From Cristatella mucedo (Eukaryota > Bryozoa > Phylactolaemata > Cristatellidae): a DNA stretch of 64,000 nucleotides. The stretch covers positions 7,249,501 through 7,313,500 of the forward strand of contig WPIO01000012.1 of assembly GCA_009760855.2 (NCBI GenBank). The letters run 5' to 3'. The notes below the pieces were generated by a model, which did not search any database, was not told the origin of the DNA, and worked only from the letters and a program-made list of their open reading frames with translations. Made by a program: the position numbers and the translations under genes. Positions 58,701 to 64,000 of this stretch are shown piece after piece (the first letter of the stretch is position 1; each line of letters opens with the position of its first letter).

Positions 58701-59833
58701 AATTCGAGCTTGCTTACACAAGGATACCACAGCGTGGCTGGTCCACGCACTCTTGACATCACTACTTGTACGTCCTCCTGCCTGTGCAACTGGAAGCGTA
58801 CAATGGGTGCAAAACTTGGCAGCCAGGCTCGACTGACGTGAAAGTTGAAACTCTCACATTAAACTCGACTTAAACAATTTAAAAAAATCCATGCTCTGTC
58901 AAACAGAACGATTAAGAACCCTAAGATTTGTACAGCATCAACAAAAGCTGCATAACTATCAAGTGTGGCGATCCGTGGGCTGTGTATGGCCTTGAGGTAA
59001 GGCGGTTGCTTTCACGATCTCGGTCCCGAGGTCGTGGGTTTGATTCCTGCAGTGGGCGATTCTTTATCGCCACTGCAAGCGGTGGTGATAGCCGTAAAGG
59101 CTCTTCTGTCGCTATACAAAAAGAGGCTGTTTAATCAGCTAGGATTTATTTATTTGAGGATTTTACTCTACAGAAAACTGCTGTCGATCGTCCGTCTGCA
59201 CCCAGCCTTCCCCATCACTGTGTCAGACTTGTCTTCTCACCAGTCTGGTTAATCAAGTTACTTGAATTGCTGTCTTGAGCTTGTTTTACAGGCCTCTTCA
59301 TGCAAATATTTGCTACGTTTCGCTGGAAGCTAATGCACTCTGTGACCACGGGGTCGTTTAGCAACAGGCGGATGGGTCTCTGTTGTCTTCGCCAGTTGCA
59401 AGTCGCGCAGATGGCTATAATACGTTGTTTCCTGTTGTCTAATTGTTCAATTATCATTGTTTGGACTGAACTTTGTTGCAACCTTTAAGTTGCACTGTTA
59501 CTTGGTTTACTGTGAAGTATGCTGATAGCTAGTTTGTGCGAACACTTGTGTGCAAATCGTTGGCAGCATGGTACACCCATCACGTGTTCCATCCAAAGTG
59601 TGTGCTGATGCTAGCATGTGGTTTCAGGCTGCATTGGACAAAATTGACCCTGATACACGAAAAGAGATGGCTCGTCAGGTGTTTGAGACTCGGGTTTTGA
59701 CTCAGGATGACTTCAAAAAGATACGGCTAGCCCAGATTGCAAAGCAGGCTGGCCTGAAGGACAAGTCCTCGCCAGGCAGTGCCAGAAAGAGGCAGTTGGA
59801 CATTAGCGACAGTGATGAGGAGGCCAGCGGAGG
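33835..59833 (+). CDS. SDAD1: SDA1/SDAD1 ribosome-biogenesis factor (15 exons, 3' end outside window)
   Basis: SDA1 (yeast Sda1, human SDAD1) is a nucleolar protein of pre-60S maturation and export. Fifteen plus-strand exons join with consistent phase: 33835-33924, 34731-34835, 39271-39369, 42156-42338, 45576-45641, 45731-45823, 46106-46177, 49510-49681, 49783-49886, 52727-52843, 52974-53148, 54464-54540, 57064-57187, 57304-57431 and 59628-59833. They give about 603 residues. Hallmarks in order: [151 protein letters not shown]. This parallels human SDAD1 (687 residues, from memory) throughout. An acidic Ser/Asp region (exon 14) and a Lys-rich patch (exon 8) suit a nucleolar protein. The final ~80 residues lie right of the window. 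Confidence 0.95.
33925..34730. other. SDA1 intron 1, CpG-rich at its 5' end
   Basis: 33930-34270 is CpG-rich and continues the promoter region. After 34300 it becomes AT-richer with GT-rich stretches. A 36-bp phrase (GTTCTGCTGGCTGTGCACT) is repeated near 34625 and 34652. Confidence 0.5.
34731..34835 (+). CDS. SDAD1: SDA1 exon 2
   Basis: 35 codons: [19 protein letters not shown], then [11 protein letters not shown]. The acceptor is GTGTTGTAG and the donor CAG|GTTTGT. Confidence 0.95.
35040..35160. repeat. Pyrimidine-rich low-complexity tract
   Basis: CT-rich stretch (CTCTCGCTTTCTCTGTTTC and onward) in SDA1 intron 2. Confidence 0.8.
35313..35507 (-). mobile_element. LINE family A 3' end (minus)
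   Basis: On the plus strand, TAATAATAATAATAATGATG, then AAAGCGCCCTCAGAGAAC and GGGGTGACATGCACAGGGTC, the reverse of the family A tail and 3' region. Confidence 0.85.
35986..36142 (+). mobile_element. SINE S1, good copy
   Basis: GAGCTGGTTTGGTCCAGTGG, TTAAGGTGTTCGCC, GGTCGTGGGCTCGAGCCCGG (box B area), GAAGCGCCTGAATAGAGATT, AAGTTCTCTTGGGGTGCTAT, then (TA)n. A C homopolymer sits at 36020-36030. Confidence 0.85.
36143..37858. other. SDA1 intron 2, middle; nothing recognised
   Basis: 1.7 kb without identifiable repeat or exon. Confidence 0.5.
37859..37921. repeat. (CT)n microsatellite
   Basis: About 60 bp of nearly perfect CT repeats. Confidence 0.95.
37975..38155 (-). mobile_element. SINE S2 (minus)
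   Basis: The plus strand shows AATACTAGCTGATTCAACAG, then the palindrome CACGACCTCGGGACCGAGGTCGTG and CTTAACCTAGTGCCCCATCA. This is an almost complete S2 on the minus strand. Confidence 0.85.
38195..38342 (+). mobile_element. SINE S2, diverged
   Basis: GGTCGTGGGTACCAGTCCTG, ATCGCCCACTGCAAGCGGCT and TTTGATCAGCTAATATTA. Lies next to an opposite copy. Confidence 0.65.
38563..38990 (+). mobile_element. LINE family B 3' fragment
   Basis: [40 protein letters not shown], and the GATACGTTACATTACATTAC end. Confidence 0.9.
39271..39369 (+). CDS. SDAD1: SDA1 exon 3
   Basis: 33 codons: [14 protein letters not shown], then [10 protein letters not shown]. The acceptor is TGTATTACAG and the donor ATG|GTAGAA. 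Confidence 0.93.
39370..42155. other. SDA1 intron 3; nothing recognised
   Basis: 2.8 kb, free of repeats that I can name. Unusual for this window. Confidence 0.5.
42156..42338 (+). CDS. SDAD1: SDA1 exon 4
   Basis: 61 codons: [43 protein letters not shown]. The acceptor is TACCTTGTAG and the donor ACA|GTAAGT. Confidence 0.95.
43240..43880 (-). mobile_element. LINE family A fragment (minus)
   Basis: The plus strand contains ACTGGGTTTGCCCATAGCT, the reverse of the VMGKPSV start of the 20780 block. It continues to a worn region matching KIRACLDKDT and CRELRSC in reverse. Heavily decayed. Confidence 0.7.
43881..45575. other. SDA1 intron 4, right part; unplaced open frames
   Basis: Overlapping open frames occur at 44495-44962 on both strands. 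The minus frame ([11 protein letters not shown], then [15 protein letters not shown]) looks protein-like but is not recognised. Confidence 0.35.
45576..45641 (+). CDS. SDAD1: SDA1 exon 5
   Basis: 22 codons, [19 protein letters not shown] then MSL. The acceptor is GCTCTAG and the donor CTG|GTATGT. An 89-bp intron follows. Confidence 0.95.
45731..45823 (+). CDS. SDAD1: SDA1 exon 6
   Basis: 31 codons: [20 protein letters not shown], then [11 protein letters not shown]. The acceptor is AATTTCACAG and the donor AAG|GTAAGG. Confidence 0.95.
46106..46177 (+). CDS. SDAD1: SDA1 exon 7
   Basis: 24 codons: [15 protein letters not shown] and an acidic GESSDDD tail. The acceptor is TATTTGCCAG and the donor GAC|GTAAGC. 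Confidence 0.93.
46178..46797. other. SDA1 intron 7, left part; nothing recognised
   Basis: 620 bp with no repeat identified. Confidence 0.45.
46798..46950 (+). mobile_element. Diverged tRNA-like SINE
   Basis: GCCACTGGGATTTAGCCCAG, TAGGTTCAAACCATGCTGC (box B-like), then TATGGCAGCTAAAGCTCGTG. Probably S2-related. Confidence 0.5.
47001..47146 (+). mobile_element. SINE S1
   Basis: ATGCCGTGCTGGTTTTGCCG, GGCTCGAGCCCACTGGCATA, GAAGTGCCCGAATAGAGATT and AAGTTCTCCTAAAGTGTTAT. Confidence 0.8.
47727..47776 (-). mobile_element. LINE family A 3' tail (minus)
   Basis: AATAATAATAATGATAGAGT, GCCCTCAGAGAACTCAATCT and CTAGGCACCT, only about 50 bp of tail. Confidence 0.8.
48618..48770 (-). mobile_element. 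SINE S2 (minus)
   Basis: AAGGTTAGCTAATTAAACAG, CACCCCTTGCAGTGACAATA, GGCTCGAACCCGGGTCGTGA and GAGCGCCTTAC. Partly diverged. Confidence 0.7.
48771..49509. other. SDA1 intron 7, right part; nothing recognised
   Basis: 740 bp without identifiable repeat. Confidence 0.45.
49510..49681 (+). CDS. SDAD1: SDA1 exon 8 (Lys-rich)
   Basis: 57 codons plus one base. It begins [20 protein letters not shown], has a KNSKKKKP basic patch (candidate nuclear/nucleolar signal), and ends [11 protein letters not shown]. The acceptor is TGTTTGCAG. The donor is CAGG|GTTAGC, phase 1, joining exon 9 as glycine. Confidence 0.95.
49783..49886 (+). CDS. SDAD1: SDA1 exon 9
   Basis: 34 codons plus two leading bases: [29 protein letters not shown]. 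The preceding intron is only 101 bp. The acceptor is ACATGCAG and the donor CAG|GTACAA. Confidence 0.95.
50309..50470 (+). mobile_element. SINE S1, diverged
   Basis: ATGCCCCAGTTTGGCCCAAA, GGCATAAATGAAACGCCTGC, AAAGAGATTAGGTTCTCTTA and AGGCGCCATACAAATGAG. Confidence 0.72.
50471..51849. other. SDA1 intron 9, middle; nothing recognised
   Basis: 1.4 kb without identifiable repeat or exon. Confidence 0.45.
51850..52190 (+). mobile_element. LINE family A 3' fragment, diverged
   Basis: AAATCCTCTGGAGACCCGAG, TGCTCCCAAGCC and GACGACATTTAAAAAAGAAG, then a worn hairpin region near 52110-52170. Confidence 0.7.
52727..52843 (+). CDS. SDAD1: SDA1 exon 10
   Basis: 39 codons: [32 protein letters not shown]. 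The acceptor is TTTTTTTACAG and the donor GAG|GTATGG. Confidence 0.95.
52974..53148 (+). CDS. SDAD1: SDA1 exon 11
   Basis: 58 codons plus one base: [42 protein letters not shown]. The acceptor is TCTTGGTAG. The donor AAAA|GTAAGC, phase 1, joins exon 12 as serine. Confidence 0.95.
53149..53814. other. SDA1 intron 11, left part; nothing recognised
   Basis: No repeat or exon identified. Confidence 0.45.
53815..53885 (+). mobile_element. LINE family A 3' tail, diverged
   Basis: GTATGTAAAGTGCCTAGAAA, GAGATTAGGTTATCAGTGAG and ATGTATTATGATTAC. Confidence 0.65.
54464..54540 (+). CDS. SDAD1: SDA1 exon 12
   Basis: 25 codons plus two leading bases: [20 protein letters not shown]. The acceptor is TTAACGACAG and the donor AGG|GTGAGT. 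Confidence 0.95.
54541..55731. other. SDA1 intron 12, left part; nothing recognised
   Basis: 1.2 kb without identifiable repeat or exon. Confidence 0.45.
55732..55925 (-). mobile_element. LINE family A 3' end (minus)
   Basis: The plus strand shows ten AAT repeats, then CTTTCTAGGCGCTTTACATT and GGGGGAGACATGCACAGGGT. Confidence 0.85.
56098..56235. repeat. 69-bp tandem duplication
   Basis: Two units (56098-56166, 56167-56235) share GTGCAAATTTTCTGATTTAA and GGAGGTGCTTCTGCAGGATA. They differ at only a few positions. Confidence 0.88.
56255..56530 (-). mobile_element. LINE family C 3' fragment (minus)
   Basis: ACTAGCATGCAAAACCATAC, CACTAATCAGTAGGACCC and GACAATTCACTCGGTCAG match the minus copy at 16250-16490. 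Confidence 0.65.
56531..57063. other. SDA1 intron 12, right part; nothing recognised
   Basis: AT-rich, no repeat identified. Confidence 0.45.
57064..57187 (+). CDS. SDAD1: SDA1 exon 13
   Basis: 41 codons plus one base: [34 protein letters not shown]. The acceptor is TCTTGTAG and the donor AATG|GTGAGT. A 116-bp intron follows. Confidence 0.95.
57304..57431 (+). CDS. SDAD1: SDA1 exon 14 (acidic; probable GC donor)
   Basis: 42 codons plus two leading bases: [32 protein letters not shown], ending TPGQ. The best in-frame end is CAG|GCACGT, a GC donor. A GT donor at 57465, at the start of a GT repeat, would add 11 codons in frame. Confidence 0.87.
57465..57500. repeat. GT repeat with GCGC alternation
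   Basis: Alternating purine-pyrimidine tract (GTGTGTGTGTGTGTGCGC, then ATGCGCGCGTGTGTAC), a potential Z-DNA former. It starts 33 bp after SDA1 exon 14. Confidence 0.85.
57955..58107 (+). mobile_element. LINE family A fragment, left part of a split copy
   Basis: CAACCTTCCAAATTGGCTCT, GTCAGCATATCTCCCATAGC and AAGTCTGCCTACTTTCA, worn relatives of 20810-20950. Broken at 58107. Confidence 0.75.
58108..58690 (-). mobile_element. LINE family C fragment (minus) inserted in family A
   Basis: The plus strand begins with AATAAAAATAATAAAT, then GTAGCACCTTGTGAGAGCTA (tail), the family C 3' region, and the reverse of the ORF2 end near 58410-58450. Confidence 0.75.
58691..58880 (+). mobile_element. LINE family A fragment, right part of the split copy
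   Basis: ATATTGCAAAAATTCGAGCT, TGCTTACACAAGGATACCAC, then CTGGTCCACGCACTC continue exactly the frame order left at 58107. Confidence 0.75.
58968..59155 (+). mobile_element. SINE S2
   Basis: TTGAGGTAAGGCGGTTGCTT, CACGATCTCGG/CCGAGGTCGTG, GGGTTTGATTCCTGCAGTGG, TGGTGATAGCCGTAAAGGCT and ATCAGCTAGGATTTATTTAT. Confidence 0.82.
59628..59833 (+). CDS. SDAD1: SDA1 exon 15; last SDA1 exon in window
   Basis: 68 codons plus two bases: [50 protein letters not shown]. The acceptor is GTGGTTTCAG and the donor GG|GTAAGG. The DIERLHKK-type and basic C-terminal part of the family was not found before 64000. Confidence 0.93.
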
Positions 59834-60279
59834 GTAAGGAGCAGTGAATTGTGGCATTTAATTGCTGGATCTGACCCGTGAAACTGGGCTTGTTCTCGGT
59901 GAGTGCTCAATGGTAACGTGTCAGAAAAATACTATTAATGGTATTTGCTAGTCCTGCCTTTGGCCTGATGAAAAGGTTTTTTGGGCTGAGCATGCGATGC
60001 CCAAGAACAACGCTTGTGGTGTACGTATAGTTAAGACTAAAGTGAGCTGCCAGAATTGAGGCTCCAAAATTCAGAAGCATATGGCAGATGAACCCCGTGT
60101 CGACCTTCTCCTAAGTTCCATGGCAATTCCGTATGCCAGCCATTGTTATTCCAAAGCGACCGGTTCTTTGAAGTAAGCAGGTGCACTTTTGGAAAGTTGA
60201 AGGCTGGAACAAGTGCTAGAGCAGAAATACATGCTTGCCACGTCAACCCTTTGCCAAGTAAAGGGAATTGCTGCTCTAG
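59834..60279. other. SDA1 intron 15, first part; nothing recognised
   Basis: No exon for the SDA1 C-terminus seen. Confidence 0.45.
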
Positions 60280-60535
60280 TTACTACTCACCATGTTTGCA
60301 TGCTGACCTGTGCATGTCACCCCTAACCATGTTATGCTTGTTGTCGTTGAGCATGCTATCACTAACCATTCGATCCTGCTTCCTTTGCAGCAAATTAAAA
60401 GTGCCTAGAAATAATAATAATAATAATGCACTTGATAAAGCGCCCTCAGAGAACTCAATCTCTTCCTAGGCGCTTTACATTTAGAAAGCGATTGAGTTCT
60501 CTGAGGGTGCTATATCAAACATAATATTGTTGCTA
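60280..60535 (+). mobile_element. LINE family A 3' end carrying a nested tail copy
   Basis: Plus-strand tail at 60280-60411 and 60483-60535. It is split by a reverse 71-bp tail (60412-60482) flanked by AGAAA on both sides. Confidence 0.85.
60412..60482 (-). mobile_element. 71-bp LINE family A tail inserted in another tail (minus)
   Basis: The plus strand reads TAATAATAATAATGCACTTG through GCGCTTTACATTT. A minus-strand, almost completely 5'-truncated tail with its own (ATT)n, flanked by AGAAA (60407-60411, 60483-60487). Confidence 0.88.
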
Positions 60536-60699
60536 TTCTTAGTTTACCTAGCACCTGGTAGCTATTTAAACTTGGCCTGTGCCTTACATGTAGTATTTGT
60601 TAGCCCGCTCGGCATGCTGGTGCCACACTTTGTTTATGGGGACTTGGCGTGAAGTCCATTGATATAGAATTCTGAAATGGTTGCAGATCTTCCACCGAA

Positions 60700-61010
60700 A
60701 AGTTGGCTATGGGGATCCTGTAGGGGCTCGTGGGCACGTGATGGCGGCGCGACGAAGAGCAAAGCCCCCCATAAGCGAGTCGTGGCTTTGTCGACGACGG
60801 CTGTATTATATGATATAGCAGCCGTCGTGCGTGCTGCTCCTGAGCACATGGTGTTAGGAGAGAGAAGAGAGTGGATAGCGTGCGTACAGGCCGACACACA
60901 GGCAGAAAGTGAATTGCGCGGCAAGGAACGCGTCACGTGCAGGCAAGGAGCGCGACCATTGGGCGAACGGAACGTCGGCTGGGGGGGCAGAACCACGTGA
61001 CAGCGATGAC
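60700..61010. promoter_or_regulatory. CpG-rich segment in SDA1 intron 15
   Basis: High local GC and CpG with GATGGCGGCGCGACG (YY1-like), CACGTG-type sites and a 10-bp inverted repeat ACGACGGCTG/CAGCCGTCGT at about 60794-60828. Open in several frames on both strands but none recognised. Could be an alternative or unrelated promoter. Confidence 0.35.
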
Positions 61011-61189
61011 ACGTTCACAATCTTTCGTGTGTTTATAGTCATGTGTTTAGTATATTCATGAGTTTTATAGTCATAGTTTATAGTTCATGTGTTTATAGTG
61101 CCCTGTCCTCCTAAGGTCATTACCTCTAGAGCCGCATTCAGCGCATTTGTGGAGCATCAGCTTCGTGTGGATCCTTAAGGCTTGCTGAA

Positions 61190-61330
61190 GTGCTCTATTG
61201 CAACTCAGTGGCCAAGGTGCTCACACTTCACGAAGTCACTGGGTTTTAATCACTTTAGGTCACTTCACGAAGTCCGTGGGTTTGAAGCCAGCGGGCAGTT
61301 CTTTTTTGCCTTCTCCAAGTGGGAGTGAGA
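61190..61330 (+). mobile_element. Diverged tRNA-like SINE
   Basis: GTGGCCAAGGTGCTCACACT and CCGTGGGTTTGAAGCCAGCG (box B-like). A head segment around TCACTTCACGAAGTC appears twice. Confidence 0.45.
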
Positions 61331-61689
61331 GCTGCCATCTTCCCCTATATACAATCTTTTATATCAATCTTTCACGTGACAGTCGATGGGTATCTTTGCT
61401 GCGAGGCTGTTCTTCATTGAGCTACACGAGGAAGAAGCAAAACATGGCTGATATATGTAGATTACAGTCAGACCTCGTCTTACCAACACTTTTAATATAA
61501 TCGCCCACCTACTCTTTAGCACGGCTGTCGGTCAGTTGCTAGGTGTGAACTTACGTCTAGTTTACCCTGAACATTAGGCCCACCTTCCATAAGAGCAACC
61601 TTTGAAGAGTGCTTTGCGTGACATTTGTAAGTAGGTTTGCTCTTAGTGGTAGATATACTATGGATCACTCCAATGACGTCTGGCTGTAA

Positions 61690-62530
61690 TCTGGACGTGC
61701 TTTTCCAAGACTCGTGTCATTGGATAAGCACTTTACCTTCACTGTCATGTCAGCCTACTTTCAGCTGAGGAATGTTGCCAAAATCAGGACCTGCTTAGAC
61801 AAGAGTGCAGCAGGCAAACTAGTTCACGACTGTGACACCGTGGCCTTTTGCGTTTTGCTGCAATTCCCTTTGTTCAGGACTCTTGGCCAGTGCCCTTAGT
61901 CGTCTGCAACTTGCCTCTAACCCAGCAGCCAATCTGATCTGCCATCAATGGCATAGCTGCCACATCTCACCACTTCTCACTGAGCTTCACTGGCCTCCTG
62001 TCGGGTATTAAGTCGACTTCAAGATCCTCTCTCTGGCTTACAAGTAGCTTCACTTGCTTGCACCAGCCCACCTATCCGACCTAGTTTCTCCTCCAGTTTG
62101 CTCTAAAAACCACCCGATCTTCGACTTCTAGTCGTTTCACAGTTCCTCCCACAAAATCGAAAATGTTGACTCGGCCTTCAGTTCATTTTTTAAATCCCGG
62201 AACTCAATTGTGATAAACCAAATTGACTTTGCATTATTTAATTGTCAGATAAAGTCGTGTAAGTCCTGCTTACCTTTCCTTGTGCCCCTGGGGGACCTTT
62301 TTTTTTGTTCTCGTGTGCTTTGCCTGCTTACTTGTGCACGATTCAGAGCATGCTACTAACCAGAGGTCTAACTGTGTGTCTTCTTGTATGCTTCTGCATT
62401 CTTGTCTAAGCATGGTACCAAGCATGTCATTACTTATTGGTTATTGCTTCTTTTGCTGCGTGTTGCGAAGCATCTGAGTAGGAATTTAGTTCTCTTGGGG
62501 TGCTATACACGCAACCTATTATTACTATTA
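61690..62530 (+). mobile_element. LINE family C fragment with 3' end
   Basis: FTFTVMSAYFQLRNVAKIRT and LDKSAAGKLVHD, then a frame-broken ORF2 end, the GCATGCTACTAACCAGAGGT block and the tail TTTAGTTCTCTTGGGGTGCT with ATTATTACT. Confidence 0.8.
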
Positions 62531-63244
62531 TATTTTATTATGGATGGCATGAAGCTTATAGACGGCCTTCACGATATTTGATGCGGAATGCAGAAATCTT
62601 GAAATTATTGTGCATGTGCAATATACAGACCACTGATTGATACCCAGTGGTGCCGACTGTGTGCTGCTTACAGATACTGACAAAGGCCGGAAATAAAAGC
62701 TATTAGTTGAATGAAGGCCAAGCCATGCCCTCCTTAGGATTGAGTATGTTCTTCCTGTGTGCCCCTGAAGCATGCTAATTGCTTGACCGGGGAATTTTCA
62801 ATTTTAGCCTTTGCTGCACACGTGCTCGCCAGCATTCATTCATGGAGCCTAAGCATTCAGCTCGGCATTATTCATTCGGTCGAAAGTCTGTTTTCACCGA
62901 CACATGCTTTCCTGAGGAGGGTGCGGCCCTACAGCAATGCAAAGCTGTTGAGGTTGCTGTAGGCTGCAGCTGACTTGCTGCTGCCTATCCGGCCCGTCCT
63001 CTTCAGACTTATCATTAATCAGAAAAGGCACACCACTGGGCAGACACAAGCTTTGCCATCCATAATTGATTTCCACGGGCAATGCCCCAGATTGCAATTG
63101 TGTCCACTCGAAGTATTTTCATGCTGGATATGCAGCAGGGACATTCATACCTGTACTTTTTAGCATATTTTGAGCAGCTGGAGGAACACGAACCAAGCCA
63201 TACTTCATTAAATGGGTAAAACAATCTAAAAGGTGAAGAAAGGT
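62531..63244. other. SDA1 intron 15, later part; nothing recognised
   Basis: No exon or clear repeat identified. Confidence 0.4.
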
Positions 63245-63408
63245 ACAGGTCCGCTGATTTAATAAACCCCTTGTATAAAAACAAAGCCCGACCGACCACC
63301 ACCCCTCCCCCTTGCAGTAGATAATACAGGATTTCCTTCTGCTGGACTCGAACTTTTGACTTGGGTTGTGACTAGTTTGCACTTTACCTCTAGGCTAAGG
63401 CAGTGGGG
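63245..63408 (-). mobile_element. tRNA-like SINE (S2-related, minus)
   Basis: Minus strand: GCCCCACTGCCTTAGCCTAG, GAGGTAAAGTGCAAACTAG, AGTTCGAGTCCAGCAGAAGG and a TTTATACAAGGGG block with an AATCAGCGG end. Confidence 0.65.
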
Positions 63409-63414
63409 CAAAAA

Positions 63415-63560
63415 GGTACAGCAGATTCACCAGTCTCGTTTATATAATGGTAGAAGAGCATTAGCAGCGTTGCTCCCATTAGCAGTTGGCCATAAAAAAA
63501 AGTTGCCTGCAGCAGGCACCGAAGTCACGACCTAGGTCGTTGGTTCGAGACCTGAACAGG
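63415..63560 (-). mobile_element. tRNA-like SINE, second S2-related copy (minus, diverged)
   Basis: CAGCAGATTCACCAGTCTCG resembles the reverse S2 tail, and GCACCGAAGTCACGACCTAG the reverse head. It is adjacent to the previous copy. Confidence 0.45.
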
Positions 63561-64000
63561 TAACTGTTTCTTGACTAGTGTAAGCAGAAGAGTTAGCCGC
63601 TCATGGTTTTCTACCACCACATAAATGAGAATGAGCCTCTTGAACCAGCTGACCTTTACTCGTCATCATAAACCATGTATAACTACATGCAACCTTGTCT
63701 GAAGCTACAGCTTATGACACCTGTACTTGTTGACTTTTTGAAGGCTCACCAGTTAAAAGTTCTGCGTAAGAGTAAGTTCCGCCTGTATGTTAATCGCTGT
63801 GGGACAATTTAGCTTCTTTGTCTAATAACGTTTAGCATGTACACGCCAGTGCGAGATGAGAAACATGTAGCCCCAGCTGTTTTGGTAGACTTTATGCCTT
63901 TGATTCTGCTAAGTAGAGAGACCTAAAGTCAGTTGCCGGCGTGCGAGGGGCACCTTGTGTTTCAACCGATTTTGGTTAGCATTTGTTCTGAAGTTTTGGT
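63561..64000. other. Window end; nothing recognised
   Basis: No exon or repeat identified. Confidence 0.4.

Noticed and set aside
60634-60996. 120-codon minus and 107-codon plus frames
   Set aside because: Overlapping frames in CpG-rich DNA, no recognisable domain.
62894-63382. Several overlapping minus frames near the window end
   Set aside because: Part overlaps a SINE; no domains or SDA1 C-terminal motif.

Overview
This is animal (metazoan) nuclear DNA: split genes with GT-AG introns from about 90 bp to over 4 kb, UTR-less protein families typical of animals, and a very high load of retrotransposon debris. The repeats (L2/CR1-like LINEs with YADD reverse transcriptase, tRNA-derived SINEs, a decayed Ty3/gypsy element, a Tc1-like transposase relic and a SPIN-like hAT MITE) fit an invertebrate, perhaps a lophotrochozoan such as a mollusc, but the species cannot be fixed from the window.

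Three protein-coding genes can be supported. (1) Minus strand, 5706-22504: the 5' half of an inositol polyphosphate 4-phosphatase (INPP4) homologue. Nine exons join with consistent phases and give an N-terminal PH domain followed by a C2 domain; the phosphatase domain lies beyond the left edge. (2) Minus strand, 33188-33692: a two-exon gene for a 99-residue cysteine-rich protein that I do not recognise. (3) Plus strand, 33835 to beyond 59833: SDA1/SDAD1, a 60S ribosome-biogenesis factor. Fifteen exons give about 603 residues; the last 80 or so residues are outside the window. Genes 2 and 3 are head to head, 142 bp apart, across a CpG-rich segment with a CACGTG E-box, so they probably share a bidirectional promoter.

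The rest is intron or intergenic DNA filled with repeats. Three related LINE families can be told apart by their 3' ends: A ends in (ATT)n, B in (ACATT)n, and C in a tail that a tRNA-derived SINE (S1) also carries. The A and C tails and S1 share a two-tier stem-loop with compensatory changes, probably the reverse-transcriptase recognition hairpin. A second tRNA-like SINE (S2) has a long perfect palindrome in its head. Several insertions are nested and some have visible target-site duplications. Between INPP4 and SDA1 lies an old Ty3/gypsy pol (25.4-28.1 kb) broken by at least three later insertions.

The most striking item is a 207-bp element at 13173-13379 inside an INPP4 intron. Its termini and internal blocks look like the SPIN hAT family, known for horizontal transfer between animal phyla, and it is flanked by an 8-bp near-perfect duplication.
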